DNA of 64,000 nt from an uncultured Prevotellaceae bacterium. Lineage in GTDB: Bacteria > Bacteroidota > Bacteroidia > Bacteroidales > Bacteroidaceae. The DNA is taken from the NCBI GenBank assembly GCA_902785945.1, contig CADAAR010000020.1:17438-81437 (forward strand), written 5' to 3'. The notes beneath the pieces were generated by a model, which worked only from the letters and a program-made list of their open reading frames with translations, did not search any database and was not told where the DNA came from. The position numbers were made by a program, and so were the translations under genes. Below, one piece after another: positions 17,520-28,400 of the stretch. Within the stretch, counting starts at the first letter, position 1. Each line of letters starts with the position of its first letter.

Positions 17520-18455
17520 ATGAATAACGTATTTGTATATTGCGAGATTGAAGGCACATTAGTGCAGGAAGTATCTCAGGAACTGTTGACCAAGGGTCGT
17601 AAGCTCGCCAATACACTGGGTGTTGAGCTTCACGCTGTTGTTGCTGGTACTGATATCAAGGGTAAGGTTGAGGATCAGATTCTGCCTTATGGTGTCGACA
17701 AGCTGTTTGTGTTCGACGCTAAGGACCTGTTCCCTTACACCTCAGCTCCTCACACCGATATCCTCGTGAACCTCTTCAAGGAGGAGCAGCCTCAGATTTG
17801 TCTGATGGGTGCTACTGTGATCGGACGTGATTTAGGTCCTCGTGTGTCGTCATCGCTGACCTCTGGTCTGACTGCTGACTGCACAGAGCTTGAGATTGGT
17901 CCGTATGAGGATAAGAAAGAGGGTAAGACCTACGAGAATCTGCTTTACCAGATTCGTCCTGCCTTTGGTGGTAATATCGTGGCTACCATCGTGAACCCCG
18001 ACCATCGTCCTCAGATGGCTACTGTACGCTCAGGCGTGATGCAGAAAGCTATCTACGATGGTGCCTGCAAGAAGGAAGTGGTTTATCCTGAAGTGTCTAA
18101 ATATGTTAGCCCTGAGGCTTTCGTCGTGAAGGTGCTCGACCACCACGTAGAAGCTGCCAAGCACAACCTGAAGGGTGCGCCCATCGTTGTAGCCGGTGGT
18201 TATGGTATGGGCTCGAAGGAGAACTTCGACCTGTTGTTCGACCTGGCAAAGGTGCTGCATGGTGAAGTTGGTGGTTCTCGTGCTGCTGTTGACGCAGGCT
18301 GGCTGGATCACGACCGTCAGATTGGCCAGACAGGTGTTACCGTTCACCCCAAGGTGTACATCGCCTGTGGTATCTCTGGACAGATTCAGCACATCGCTGG
18401 TATTGAGGAGGTTGTACCTAAGCTGATCAAGTACTACAAGCAGAACTCAAAGTAA
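17520..18455 (+). CDS. etfA: Electron transfer flavoprotein, alpha subunit
   Basis: 311 residues. The C-terminal FAD domain shows GGSRAAVDAGWLDHDRQIGQTG and VYIACGISGQIQHIAG, diagnostic for ETF-alpha. The N-terminal domain resembles EtfB. Its stop TAA shares a base with the ATG of the next small gene (TAATG). Confidence 0.95.
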   Translation: MNNVFVYCEIEGTLVQEVSQELLTKGRKLANTLGVELHAVVAGTDIKGKVEDQILPYGVDKLFVFDAKDLFPYTSAPHTDILVNLFKEEQPQICLMGATVIGRDLGPRVSSSLTSGLTADCTELEIGPYEDKKEGKTYENLLYQIRPAFGGNIVATIVNPDHRPQMATVRSGVMQKAIYDGACKKEVVYPEVSKYVSPEAFVVKVLDHHVEAAKHNLKGAPIVVAGGYGMGSKENFDLLFDLAKVLHGEVGGSRAAVDAGWLDHDRQIGQTGVTVHPKVYIACGISGQIQHIAGIEEVVPKLIKYYKQNSK

Positions 18456-18634
18456 TGGACAAGAGAAAGGTGTGGCGAATAGCCAATGGTTTAGTAGCAC
18501 TAGCAGCACTTGCATTCAGCATTTTCAGCTTTTGTAATAATCAGCTAAAAACAGGCATTGCTTATGCACTACTTACCGTAACGTGTTCTATAAACTACAT
18601 CTTATCAAGAAAGATTGAAAACAACAAAGAATAA
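18455..18634 (+). CDS. Small two-helix membrane protein (59 aa)
   Basis: A 59-residue frame between etfA and the acyl-CoA dehydrogenase gene, starting MDKRKVWRIANG. Two hydrophobic helices are predicted (GLVALAALAFSIFSFC and IAYALLTVTCSINYIL), with a positive N-terminus and a charged tail KIENNKE. ATG overlaps the etfA stop by one base and TAA ends 2 bases before the next ATG, so translation coupling is likely. The spacing suggests a real gene although it is very short. Function unknown; it may anchor or regulate the ETF/dehydrogenase module. Confidence 0.75.
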   Translation: MDKRKVWRIANGLVALAALAFSIFSFCNNQLKTGIAYALLTVTCSINYILSRKIENNKE

Positions 18635-18636
18635 TT

Positions 18637-20353
18637 ATGGCAAACTATTATAGTGATCACCCAGAGATTGGATTCTATCTGAACCATCCTCTGATGAAGC
18701 GCATCGTTGAGCTCAAGGAGCGCAACTTCGAAGATGCCAAGAAGTATGACTACGCCCCCGTTGACCTGGGCGATGCCATCGAGAACTACAAGCAGATTCT
18801 CGACATCACTGGCGACGTGGCTGCCAATATCATCGAGCCAAACTCTGAGAGCGTTTGAGAACGGCCGTATGATCTACGCTTCAAAGACCTATGAGAACCT
18901 CGACGCCACCCGTAAGGCTGGTCTGTGGGGTGTATCAATGCCTCGCCGTTACGGCGGTCTGAACCTGCCTAACGCAGTGTTCTCAATGCTCTCTGAGATG
19001 ATTTCGGCTGCAGATGCCGGTTTCCAGAACATCTGGAGCCTGCAGAGCTGTATCGACACGCTGTACGAGTTCGGTAGCGAGGAGCAGCGCCAGAAGTACA
19101 TCCCCCGCGTATGCGCTGGTGAGGGTATGAGTATGGACCTCACAGAGCCTGATGCCGGTTCTGACCTGCAGCGCGTGATGCTGAAGGCTACATTCGACGA
19201 GAAAGAGAATTGTTGGCGCCTGAACGGTGTGAAGCGTTTCATCACCAATGGTGATAGCGACATCCACCTCGTGTTGGCTCGCTCTGAGGAGGGTACCAAG
19301 GACGGACGTGGTCTGTCGATGTTCATCTACGACAAGCGCCAAGGCGGTGTGAACGTACGTCACATCGAGCACAAGCTGGGTATTCACGGCTCACCTACCT
19401 GTGAGCTCACCTATAAGAACGCTAAGGCAGAGCTCTGCGGTAGCACCCGTCTGGGTCTGATCAAGTATGTGATGGCTCTGATGAACGGTGCTCGCTTGGG
19501 TATTGCTGCACAGAGCGTAGGTGTAGAGCAGGAGGCTTACAACGAGGGTCTGGCTTACGCCAAGGAGCGTCAGCAGTTTGGTGATAAGATCATCAACTTC
19601 CCCGCTGTATATGATATGCTCAGTCGCATGAAGGCCAAGCTCGATGCCGGGCGTTCACTGCTGTACGAGACAGCCGCTTATGTCGACATCTACAAGTGCC
19701 TCGAGGATATCGAGCGCGACCGCAAACTGACACCTGAGGAGAAGCAGGAACTGAAGAAGTATCAGCGTCTGGCTGATGCTTTCACACCACTGGCCAAGGG
19801 TATGAACTCAGAGTACGCCAACCAGAACGCTTACGATGCAATCAGCATCCACGGTGGTTCAGGCTTCATCATGGAGTACAAGAGCCAGCGCCTGTTCCGC
19901 GATGCCCGTATCTTCTCTATCTATGAGGGTACCACTCAGCTGCAGGTTGTAGCTGCTATCCGCTACATCACCAACGGCACCATGCTCAACAATATCAAGG
20001 ACATGCTGGCTGGTCTCGAGGTTAGCGATAGCCTGAAGAACCTGAAGGCCCGCGTAGAGAAGCTCGTTCCTGTCTATGAAGAGGCGCTTGCTAACGTGAA
20101 GGCTCTTGAGAACCAGGATGCGCAGGACTTCCTGGCCCGTCGTCTCTACGACATGACTGCTGAGCTGGTAATGAGCTTGCTCATCCTGCGCGACGCCACC
20201 AAAGCACCTGAGCTCTTCGAGAAGAGTGCCAACGTATACGTTCGCATGGCCGAGGAGGATGTTCTTGGTAAGTCAGCTTACATCAAGGCATTCCAGGTTG
20301 AGGACCTTGATAGCTTTAAGGCTGCTGAGAAAGAAGAGGCAGAGGAAGCATAA
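18637..20353 (+). pseudogene. Acyl-CoA dehydrogenase, interrupted by a frameshift
   Basis: The first 73 codons (18637-18858, MANYYSDHPEIGFYLNHPLM to NIIEPNSESV) end in TGA; homology resumes at once in the +1 frame with ENGRMIYASKTYENLDATR and runs to 20353. The body is a normal acyl-CoA dehydrogenase: MSMDLTEPDAGSDL (flavin/substrate region), RFITNGDSD, GIHGSPTCELTYKNA and the C-terminal IHGGSGFIMEYKSQR and SIYEGTTQLQ. About 570 residues would result if joined. From memory, homologues have several extra residues at the junction, so a small deletion is more likely than programmed frameshifting. A sequencing error is also possible. Confidence 0.85.
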
Positions 20354-20376
20354 AGAGTATAAGTATATTATCTTTT

Positions 20377-20420
20377 AATAGGTGGCACTTATCGCGTGAT
20401 AAGTGCCACCTATTTTTCAA
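20377..20420 (+). terminator. Terminator of the etf/acyl-CoA dehydrogenase operon
   Basis: A perfect 17-bp stem, AATAGGTGGCACTTATC (20377-20393) and its complement (20398-20414), with a GCGT loop and a following T-run. It also forms the first two units of the 21-bp array described next. Confidence 0.9.
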
Positions 20421-20481
20421 TAACCATCCCTTATTTGGAAATAAGGGACCCTTATTCCGCAATAACCTCCCCTTATTGCAA
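20377..20481. repeat. 21-bp tandem array (five units)
   Basis: Five 17-base units start at 20377, 20398, 20419, 20440 and 20461, each separated by exactly 4 bases. Ends are conserved (AATAR...YTATT or GATAA...TTATT) while the central 7 bases vary. On the minus strand the array encodes heptapeptides of the form NKGxLLx. Confidence 0.75.
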
Positions 20482-20527
20482 AGTATAGGTTCTTTTCTAT
20501 GATTCCCTACTACCGCGCGATACAAAA

Positions 20528-20555
20528 AATCGGTGCACCGTTTGGCGCACCGATT
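20528..20555 (-). terminator. Terminator of the lipoprotein gene
   Basis: AATCGGTGC (20528-20536) pairs with GCACCGATT (20547-20555); on the minus strand it is followed by TTTTTTG. It lies 28 bases after the stop of the minus-strand lipoprotein gene. Confidence 0.8.
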
Positions 20556-20582
20556 CTTTATGATAATCTGTTGAATTAACGA

Positions 20583-22283
20583 TTATAACTCAAAGAGCTC
20601 AACCTTCTGGATCTTTACAGTTCCGATAAACTTACCAGCCTGGAACAAAATGTGAGCATCGTTACCTGAGGTATTAACAGTTGAAGCAGGGAATTCAATC
20701 TCGTACTTCTTGAAGTCATTGCTTGCAGCAAACTCAAATTCCTGAGCCATTGAAGCGCTCCAAGTACCCATGTTCAAAGTTGCTTTACCTGCAGCTGTAG
20801 CTGACATTGTAAGGCGAACCTTGTAAACCTTGCCTTCAGTAAGATTGAACCAGTCCATGATGAACGGCTGAAGATCCCAGTTGTTGGCCTGCTCCTTATC
20901 GTTCTGGATGAACATTGCACCATCTGCAAAGTCGTATTTAGAACCATCGGGCTCACCCATGCGGTAGTAAGGATAGCTGGTTTCTGCAGACCAATCCTTA
21001 GCGAAGAATGGCTCCTCACCCTGCTCAACATAAACTGTAATATCATCGAAGTAGTACTTGTTGATCTCTCTCAGCACTTCGAGGTTGAGACAGATAGCCT
21101 GTACGCCATCACCGCTATCGGGAACAGTAAAGTCAATAGAAACAGTCTTCCACTCAGTTGTGAATTCGATGTCACCCATGAATGCCCAGTGCTTGTAAGT
21201 ACCCTTATAACCGTCCTTGCCTTCGATAGCACCAGGAGCAGGAATCTTAGTGTGGCACTGTGTACCTGCCTTAGCAGCCTTGTCGGCCTTCACCTTCATG
21301 ACAACCTTACCCTTGGTTCCCTTAGCCAATGGCTCTGGAAGAGCAATCAGGAACTGAGTATCGTGATCGTTTTTAAGAATGGCATCAATCTGCTCAACAT
21401 TATCACCATTAATATTTGCATTAAAATATATATCGTTGTAATTCTTCTCGGGATCAAGGCTCTCAACAACGATAGCACCATCCTCAGCTTTCGGAGCAAG
21501 GTAGTTCTTGAAGTACTTCACAGAGAACTGATCCTCCTTTGCTACACCCCAGTTCCAGAAGATAACCTTCATACCCTCAATCTTTGTGGGCTCTGGATCG
21601 GGAACGAAACGCTTAACCTCAACACGGATATTGTCGAAGAAGAATCTGTTGGCAGCATCATTGCTAGTATTGGCCAGATTGAATGCAATAGAATAAGCAC
21701 CAGCCTGAGCATTACTTACTGTAACGAAGCCAGAATCCCAATTTGTCCACTCTGTTGTGAAAGTCACGTTGCCAATACCACTGCTCAGATATGAACCAGG
21801 AGCGGTGTGTGTACCTGTACCTGCAGTAAATTTCGCATCAGCCTTCACATCCATAGTGATACGAATCTGATCCTTTGCTTTCAAAGCATTCTCCTCACCA
21901 AAGGTGATATAGAACTGAGTGTCGTGGTCTGCATATTTGGTGGGATCAGCCCATGTCTGTGCACCAAAATTACCAGCAGCTCTTGCGTCTGACTCACTGC
22001 GAGCCTCAACGACTACGCAATGGTTCTTCGGAGTCTCCTCATCCCATTTGATAGTGGCATTTCCTGAATACGCTGCGGCATCCTGACCAATAGTAACCCA
22101 ATAGTTAGTGACATAGCTGATAACTTCGCACTGGCCATTGAGAATCAGGCTACCCTCATCGAAAGAATAGTCAGCCGGCTGTTCAGGAGCGATGATGTTG
22201 TCCTGATTAGAACAAGAAGTGAAACTTGCAGCTGTTAACAGCATAGTAGCTGCTACCGCCCAAAAACATTTTTTCTGTTTCAT
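20583..22283 (-). CDS. Surface lipoprotein with three carbohydrate-binding-like domains
   Basis: 566 residues. Signal peptide with lipobox ASFTSC (Cys24), so lipid-anchored. Three similar beta-sandwich domains of about 170 residues follow; the first two end in RFFFDNIRVEV and YYFDDITVYVE, the closing strands of CBM4/9- or galactose-binding-like folds, and share HDTQFYITFGEE / HDTQFLIALPEP with IRITMDVKADAKF / KVVMKVKADKAAK. No catalytic domain is visible. It probably binds a glycan at the cell surface. Single gene with its own promoter and terminator. Confidence 0.75.
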   Translation of the reverse strand: MKQKKCFWAVAATMLLTAASFTSCSNQDNIIAPEQPADYSFDEGSLILNGQCEVISYVTNYWVTIGQDAAAYSGNATIKWDEETPKNHCVVVEARSESDARAAGNFGAQTWADPTKYADHDTQFYITFGEENALKAKDQIRITMDVKADAKFTAGTGTHTAPGSYLSSGIGNVTFTTEWTNWDSGFVTVSNAQAGAYSIAFNLANTSNDAANRFFFDNIRVEVKRFVPDPEPTKIEGMKVIFWNWGVAKEDQFSVKYFKNYLAPKAEDGAIVVESLDPEKNYNDIYFNANINGDNVEQIDAILKNDHDTQFLIALPEPLAKGTKGKVVMKVKADKAAKAGTQCHTKIPAPGAIEGKDGYKGTYKHWAFMGDIEFTTEWKTVSIDFTVPDSGDGVQAICLNLEVLREINKYYFDDITVYVEQGEEPFFAKDWSAETSYPYYRMGEPDGSKYDFADGAMFIQNDKEQANNWDLQPFIMDWFNLTEGKVYKVRLTMSATAAGKATLNMGTWSASMAQEFEFAASNDFKKYEIEFPASTVNTSGNDAHILFQAGKFIGTVKIQKVELFEL

Positions 22284-22359
22284 ACTTTTAATTTTAAATT
22301 GATAATAATATGCTTTTTGTTAATTAATTCTCGCGTTCATATATAATATATTCAGAGTG

Positions 22360-22367
22360 CAAAGATA
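22360..22367 (-). promoter_or_regulatory. -7 box of the carbohydrate-binding lipoprotein gene
   Basis: TATCTTTG on the minus strand, 76 bases before the ATG at 22283. The -33 element is not obvious at the usual distance. Confidence 0.5.
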
Positions 22368-22480
22368 ACATTTGTTTCTTAAAGATGCTTTGTGTTGTGT
22401 ATCATGTACTTATGATATTATACTTTTTTGTGCGAAATTAAGGAATATTCACACTGTTTTCGCAAAAAAATGTGAAATAC

Positions 22481-25400
22481 TTACCTCGTTAACGAGAACT
22501 TCAGCGACAGTCCAAAGTCACGGGTTGTGGTCGGATAACTGCTGCTGGATAGTAACGGTGTGTTCGTTTGTTGGTCGTAATAGGCCGAGAGGGTGAGCAG
22601 TCGGCTCAAGGTATAGTCGGCCATGAACGAGAGTTTGAAAGCTGAGTTACCACTCGAGGCCGATGAGGTGCCGCTTGCAATATCGCGGGTGATGGCTGCC
22701 TGCTGTCGGAAAGAAATGTCGAGTCGCAGGTTCATATCATGGTTTACACCGCCAGAGCGCCCCTTTGTCGTTTGGGTCGTTTGGGTTGTCTGGGTCTTTG
22801 ACTTACCTCGATTCTGAGCCTTTCTTACCTTACGGTTACCGCCTGCACCAAAGAGGTTGAAGTCACGTATCTTATAACCTGCCCCCAGCACAATATCGTT
22901 AGAACGAGCTTCATTGATCTGCACACTCGTCATTGAGAGGTTCAGCACACGGGTGGTACGATATTCCAACTTCAATGTAAGGTCGTTCTGGAGGGTGGCG
23001 TCCGCACCGATTAGTGGCGAGAAGGCCTCGTTGATGCTCACCGTCGAGACATTATACATCGATGAGGGTTGTAGCATACCTGTTGCCTGATCTATCGTAA
23101 AGCCAAGATCGCCCATATATTCGCGCCATGCACTATAGGAGGCATACGAGCCAATGCTGAATACTGACTTATAGCTGTGGTTAATATTAAATGATTTGAA
23201 ATGATTGCTGAACCACGTGAGTTTAGACAGGCCACTATAGCGGATGGTCCAGTTTGGTAGCATACGGGTTAGGGTGGGGAAGAGTTTGAGCGAACCCCCA
23301 CTAGAGGTATAAGCTGACAGGAAGGCAGGTATCATGACATCGGCGCTATAGGGATTAACGTTGGTGACGGTAGAGCCGCCATAGGCTGTTCCTGCTTCAG
23401 GATATTGTTCGGCCACTCGGGCTGAATACTCAGAAAGCAAGCTGCGGAATTTGTCGAAGGTAGATGATTGATAGCCGTTGTTAGCATCGCCCATACCCTC
23501 TAAAGCGCCCTTCAGCGAGATGGTGGTCATGTTAAACGATCCACTATGAGTGGTGGGCTTTCCCTCGTACATATATTGTATGCGCTGTGCGCGCGTGTCC
23601 GTGCGTGAAGCATTCAAATCAATCTTCAGGTCACGCATGGGTTCCAGTGTGGCTCGCAGTTGCAGGTCGTTGCTGCTATTGATGGTAGCAGGATTGGCCA
23701 CGTTGTCGTTATGCATCAGCCAGTTGTTGGCAAGTGCTTTGTCCAGATAGTCATCGCCGATGGTACCGAAGGCAAAGTCGAGACCTGGTGTGAGCCCGCC
23801 AGACGTCCGTTGTCCGAAAGCATCACCAATGTTTGGCATAAAGCCAGGCAGATTCATCTGATATTGGTTACGATATGACAGATTGATGCTACGCACCATC
23901 ATCAACAGATGGGCTGCACTTTGTGCGGGTTTATACCACCATTTGGTCTCTAATGAAGGCTTGGTCATCACAGAGAGCTTGATGTCGACTGTATCCTTTG
24001 TCTTGATAAGAATCTTGTTTTCATCAATCACCTTATACTTCAGTTTATAGAGCTTACCGTCTTTGGTCTTGGCTGTTACCCTCAGACGTTTTGACTTTTT
24101 ATTATGGGCCACGGTGATGGTGGTATCGGGCTTCAGCGTAATCTCACGTTGGTAGCTGTTCTTGGAGGTCGGCTTGGTTTTGGCGGCTTTGTCTGATTTG
24201 TCTGAGTTCTCGGATTTATCAGATTTCTCCGATTTCTCTGATTTCGAGGATGTCGAAGCCTTCTTGGTGGGAGTTTTCTTGGGGATGGCTTTCTTGAACC
24301 GCTCGTTCACTTTCTTTAAGAAGGGGAAGTGATTATAGAGCGTTTCCATGTTCAACGTCGCATTGATATTCACGTTTCTGCGACTGTTGATGATATTTCC
24401 TAATGAGGTGCCGTCTTCGAGCTCTGTTCCGCGTGTCCACGAATAATTGGCAGTATACGAAGCATCACTGTTAAGCCAATCAAGGATAGGTAGCTTATTT
24501 AGTGGCAGCTGATAGGATACGGTCGTTTGTTGCTGGTAATCGAGTGGAGTTCCTAAATTCTTGATGCTTTGCCATACAGAGTCCTTCCAAGCATAGTAGC
24601 GGTCTGCGTAGAGGTCCTTGTTCACGGGAGTATAAGGCTCTTCAATCTGGGCGTGGGTAGCCGACTGGAAACTGAAGTGCAAGTTCTTCGTGAAATCCCA
24701 TCGCAGTGAAAAATCGCGGTTCCAGAGGAACTGTTCATTGAAGATCAATGGCAGTTTCTGTCCGCTCAGATCCTCGAGGTCGCGTTCCTGTAATTCATAA
24801 TACTCACGACTGATGGTTGAGTTGAAGTTGATGCTTTGTGGCAGATAGTTAAATCCGAGAGCCTTGGGGAAATTAAGCCACTTCGATTTTCCTTTTAGTT
24901 TGCTGAAAGGCTCCCAGGTCTTATATACAGGCGAATAGCTATAGTTCAGAGCCCCTCGCCATTCATCTCGTTTCTCGTAGACCGTGGTTTCGCCAGAAGT
25001 ATACTGATGGGCGTGACTATAGCTGAACGAGAAGTTACCTGGGTCGTAGGGCATCGGATGCTTTTTGGTTTTCAGACCCCAACGTACATTACTGAGCGAG
25101 AAGTTTGTATTCGTGGTCTTGGTCACTGCCAACGACTCGATGCTGTCGCGTTCTTGTTGATCAGCTGCGGCGTCTAGAGCATCCTTCAGGCGCATATCAG
25201 AGTCGAGGGGATTATAGCGTGGACGAACTTCATCCTTTGTGACAGAATAATAAAGGGGTGCCGATACCTGGGCCTTCTCAGGGAACAGCTTGCCCAGTTC
25301 TAACGAGGTAGTGACAGAATATTGTTTCTGGGTATCAGTATTTCGTTGCATCACACTCTCCTCCAGACCACCGAAACCGTCTCCGATATAACGGCCCGTT

Positions 25401-28400
25401 ACATTCACAGAGCCAAAGTCAGAGAGTTGCACCTGCAGATTACCTGAGGCCGCCCATCCACCATCGTTGTTGGTTTCCAATAGTCGCAATTCGTTTACCC
25501 AGACCTCTCCCGATTTGTTTTCGCCAGAGACGTTTCTCACACCAATCACCATTGTTTTCACTTCGCCAAGTGTGGGGTTACCCATGATGCTCACCTTGTT
25601 GTTGGGGCGTTTCTCGTCATGGGCTGTAAACATCTGGTTATACGAGGCTACTCCCTGAGCCTTTAGCTTATTGCGCTCTTTCTTCAAAGTGGTAAATACG
25701 CTGAGATCAATGTCGAGCATATTGTCCTCTGGCCACACCTCTCTACGGTCAGTTGTCGAATAGCGACTATAGGTGTTGCGGTCTGGCGTCAGTTTCAGAG
25801 GTATCTCATATTCATAATAATTGCTTTTGTAGTCGCTACCCAGACGGATGAATACGGCCAGCTGGTTATCCTTCAGTGAGGTCTGGTCTGGCAGCAGATG
25901 GTTGGCATGCACAAACATCTGCATACGTTTATATTGGCGGAGATCATAGTTGGAATTTTTGTATACGGCCTTCGACTCTTGTGGACTCAGGTTTTCCACC
26001 ACGATGTTCAGGGCCTGCTCATTGTTCTCTACCAACTGAGGCTGTGACGGGTCTGTCACTCGGCTGATACCTGGTGGCAGCACATAGTTCACGGGCTGTT
26101 TGTCGTTGTTCTCCTCGATATTCACAGCGCTTACCTTCACAGTTCCAGTCTCCAGCCCCCCTGAGAGGTTCTGCTTATAGATACGCCATTCGCCACGTAC
26201 CAGGTCGAGACTACCGAAACGCAACACGATGGGTTTCTGGAAATTGGTCAGGAACATACGCATGAAACGGATGCTTGAGAAATCGGCAATCGAGCCTTCT
26301 TTCCTTTCATATTCCGTTACAGGGATGCGGAACTGGAACCAGTTTACACTGGTGGTGTCACCATTGCGTAGCTTCACACCACTGGTGCGCATATCCGTGA
26401 TGTAAGAGCCTGGTACAGCATTGCCGTTGCGGTAGGCGTCTAGGATCTCCGGACTGATATGCACGCGGTATTGGTAGTAGCGCTCATACTCGTTTAGCGT
26501 GAAGTCTTGGTTGATATCCTCTACATCGGGTCCGGTCTTATAACTGGTATCGTACGATTCCGTGCGGTCATCCGTATCCGGTGAGTTGCCCTGAGGATTG
26601 TTAATACGCTTATATCGGTCTAAAATACTCTTCTGCTCGTTATCGAAATCAGAACCACGATAATAGTGGTAGTTGTCGTTGGCAGGGTCGTTTCGCCAGG
26701 CTTGTAGGATACTGTCGTTAGTGACGATGCCTCCAAGTGCATCAAGCCATTCCTTATAAGCGCCGAATTCACGTTCCTGCTCGTCGTTCAGACCGTTGAA
26801 ACCCACATCCTGCAAGGCTCTTGACCCCGAGGTGGTAGCGAAGGCATAGGTCTGTGTGGCCTGTATGGGAATACGTCCCCACTGGGTATCAGTAAACGAA
26901 CTGGTGCCGTCGACAGGCATACCGCTCTCATAGAATTTCTTACCGTCGCGGAGGATATCCTCGCTTACCTCACCGAGGTTGAAGTAGAGGTCACCGCTAT
27001 AGTCGGAGGCATTGCCCTGCTCACGGAGATAGATATAGGGATCGAGCATCCAGAACTCGATATACTCGATGTTTGCTTGTTCAAAGTCTGTGGTCTCCAG
27101 TCTACGCATCATACCGCCCCATTTCGTTTCGGGCTGTCGTAAGGTACCGTTGCTGTTCAGGTCGGTGGTGAGGTTGTAGGGGCCACGCTCCTCAGGATAA
27201 TAGGCCAGATTTAATACGGAGAGTGTCGAGGTGGCACCGCTATAGGTCGACTGCTGACGGTTGGGATAGAGCTCTTTTACGTAGACCTCGCGGACATAAT
27301 GGTTAGAGAGCTGCTCCAGATCGCTTTTGATATGACTGGGGGTAAGGGTGGAAGAGTGCCGTGTGAAGATGGGATCGATGTTATACCATGACAACAGTGC
27401 GCGGTTGTATCCGCTGGTCACGCCCGTCTTGTCTGACGACTCCCTGAACATCGTAGGTACGCTGGAGATGGTCCATTGCTTAGGTTCTCCCACGGGGATA
27501 TAGTTCTTCGTATTCTCAAAGTCATCGATATATGAGGCATTGTCCTGTGTACCGCTGGCAGAGCCTGCTATCAAGTGGGCAAATTCACCTGTGAAAGTGA
27601 TGTGTGACGGGTCCTTCACATGTAGCAGCGGTATTTTGTTCAACATGCTCGTCAGCCACTGACTGTCTTGTTTCCAGTTTACATTCAAGCCCCAGATGGT
27701 GTTCCTCAGCGGCTCTTCGCCCATCTGTACCTTCGATATAAGAGCCTGTTCCGACAGGTGCATAATCGTACCGCCAATTTGGAAGTTCTTTGTGAAATCA
27801 TATTCCCAGTTCAGACCAAGCATCGTTTTTCGTTGCATGCCGTATTCCGTATTCGATTCCAGTGATACGTTCACATTGGTGCCAGCATCGATAATACTTT
27901 GGTTCAGGATAGTCACCTCACCAGCATTATAGTCTACCGAGTAGTCGGAACCTTCCTGCAAAGTTACACCACCTGCCGTCACCACCACTGACCCTTGGGG
28001 TACGTAGCCGGCATCGAGTGAGATAACATTGGCGCTGCGGCCTTTATACTGACCTGTCATCACATATTTGTTCTTCTCGGCTACCTGTTTTGCTACGGTC
28101 TTCGTGGAATCGTAGAGTTGGTTGAATACATATTTGTCAGCCTCGGCATCAGAGAGTCCCTTGGCTGTCAACTGATTGCGCAGATAGTCGCCGAAAGGTT
28201 CTGCTGAAGGCAGGAAAACACGTCCGTTGCTGACTGTATAGCCCTCCACGAAGTCGAAATAACCGTTGGAATGGTTTTTGTTGTTATTGTCCAAACGGTC
28301 ACATCCCAGCATTCTTAATAATGTCTGCTCCTTCACACGCTGGTCAGGGATATAGGTCAGATATACACCTGCGGTATCACTCTGGTACTTGATGTCGAGA

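Noticed and set aside
18707-18855. Long N-terminal part of the +1 frame of the acyl-CoA dehydrogenase
   Set aside because: Its translation (SSRSATSKMPRS...) is unlike any dehydrogenase, while the other frame gives the expected N-terminus; it is an overlap created by the frameshift.
18850-18862. prfB-like programmed +1 frameshift in the acyl-CoA dehydrogenase
   Set aside because: GTT-TGA is similar to the RF2 site, but no internal SD-like sequence is placed before it and the family is not known to use frameshifting; a deletion is the simpler reading.
20377-20481. Possible CRISPR array
   Set aside because: Units are 21 bp with 4-base spacers and variable centres, which does not fit CRISPR repeats and spacers; no cas genes nearby.
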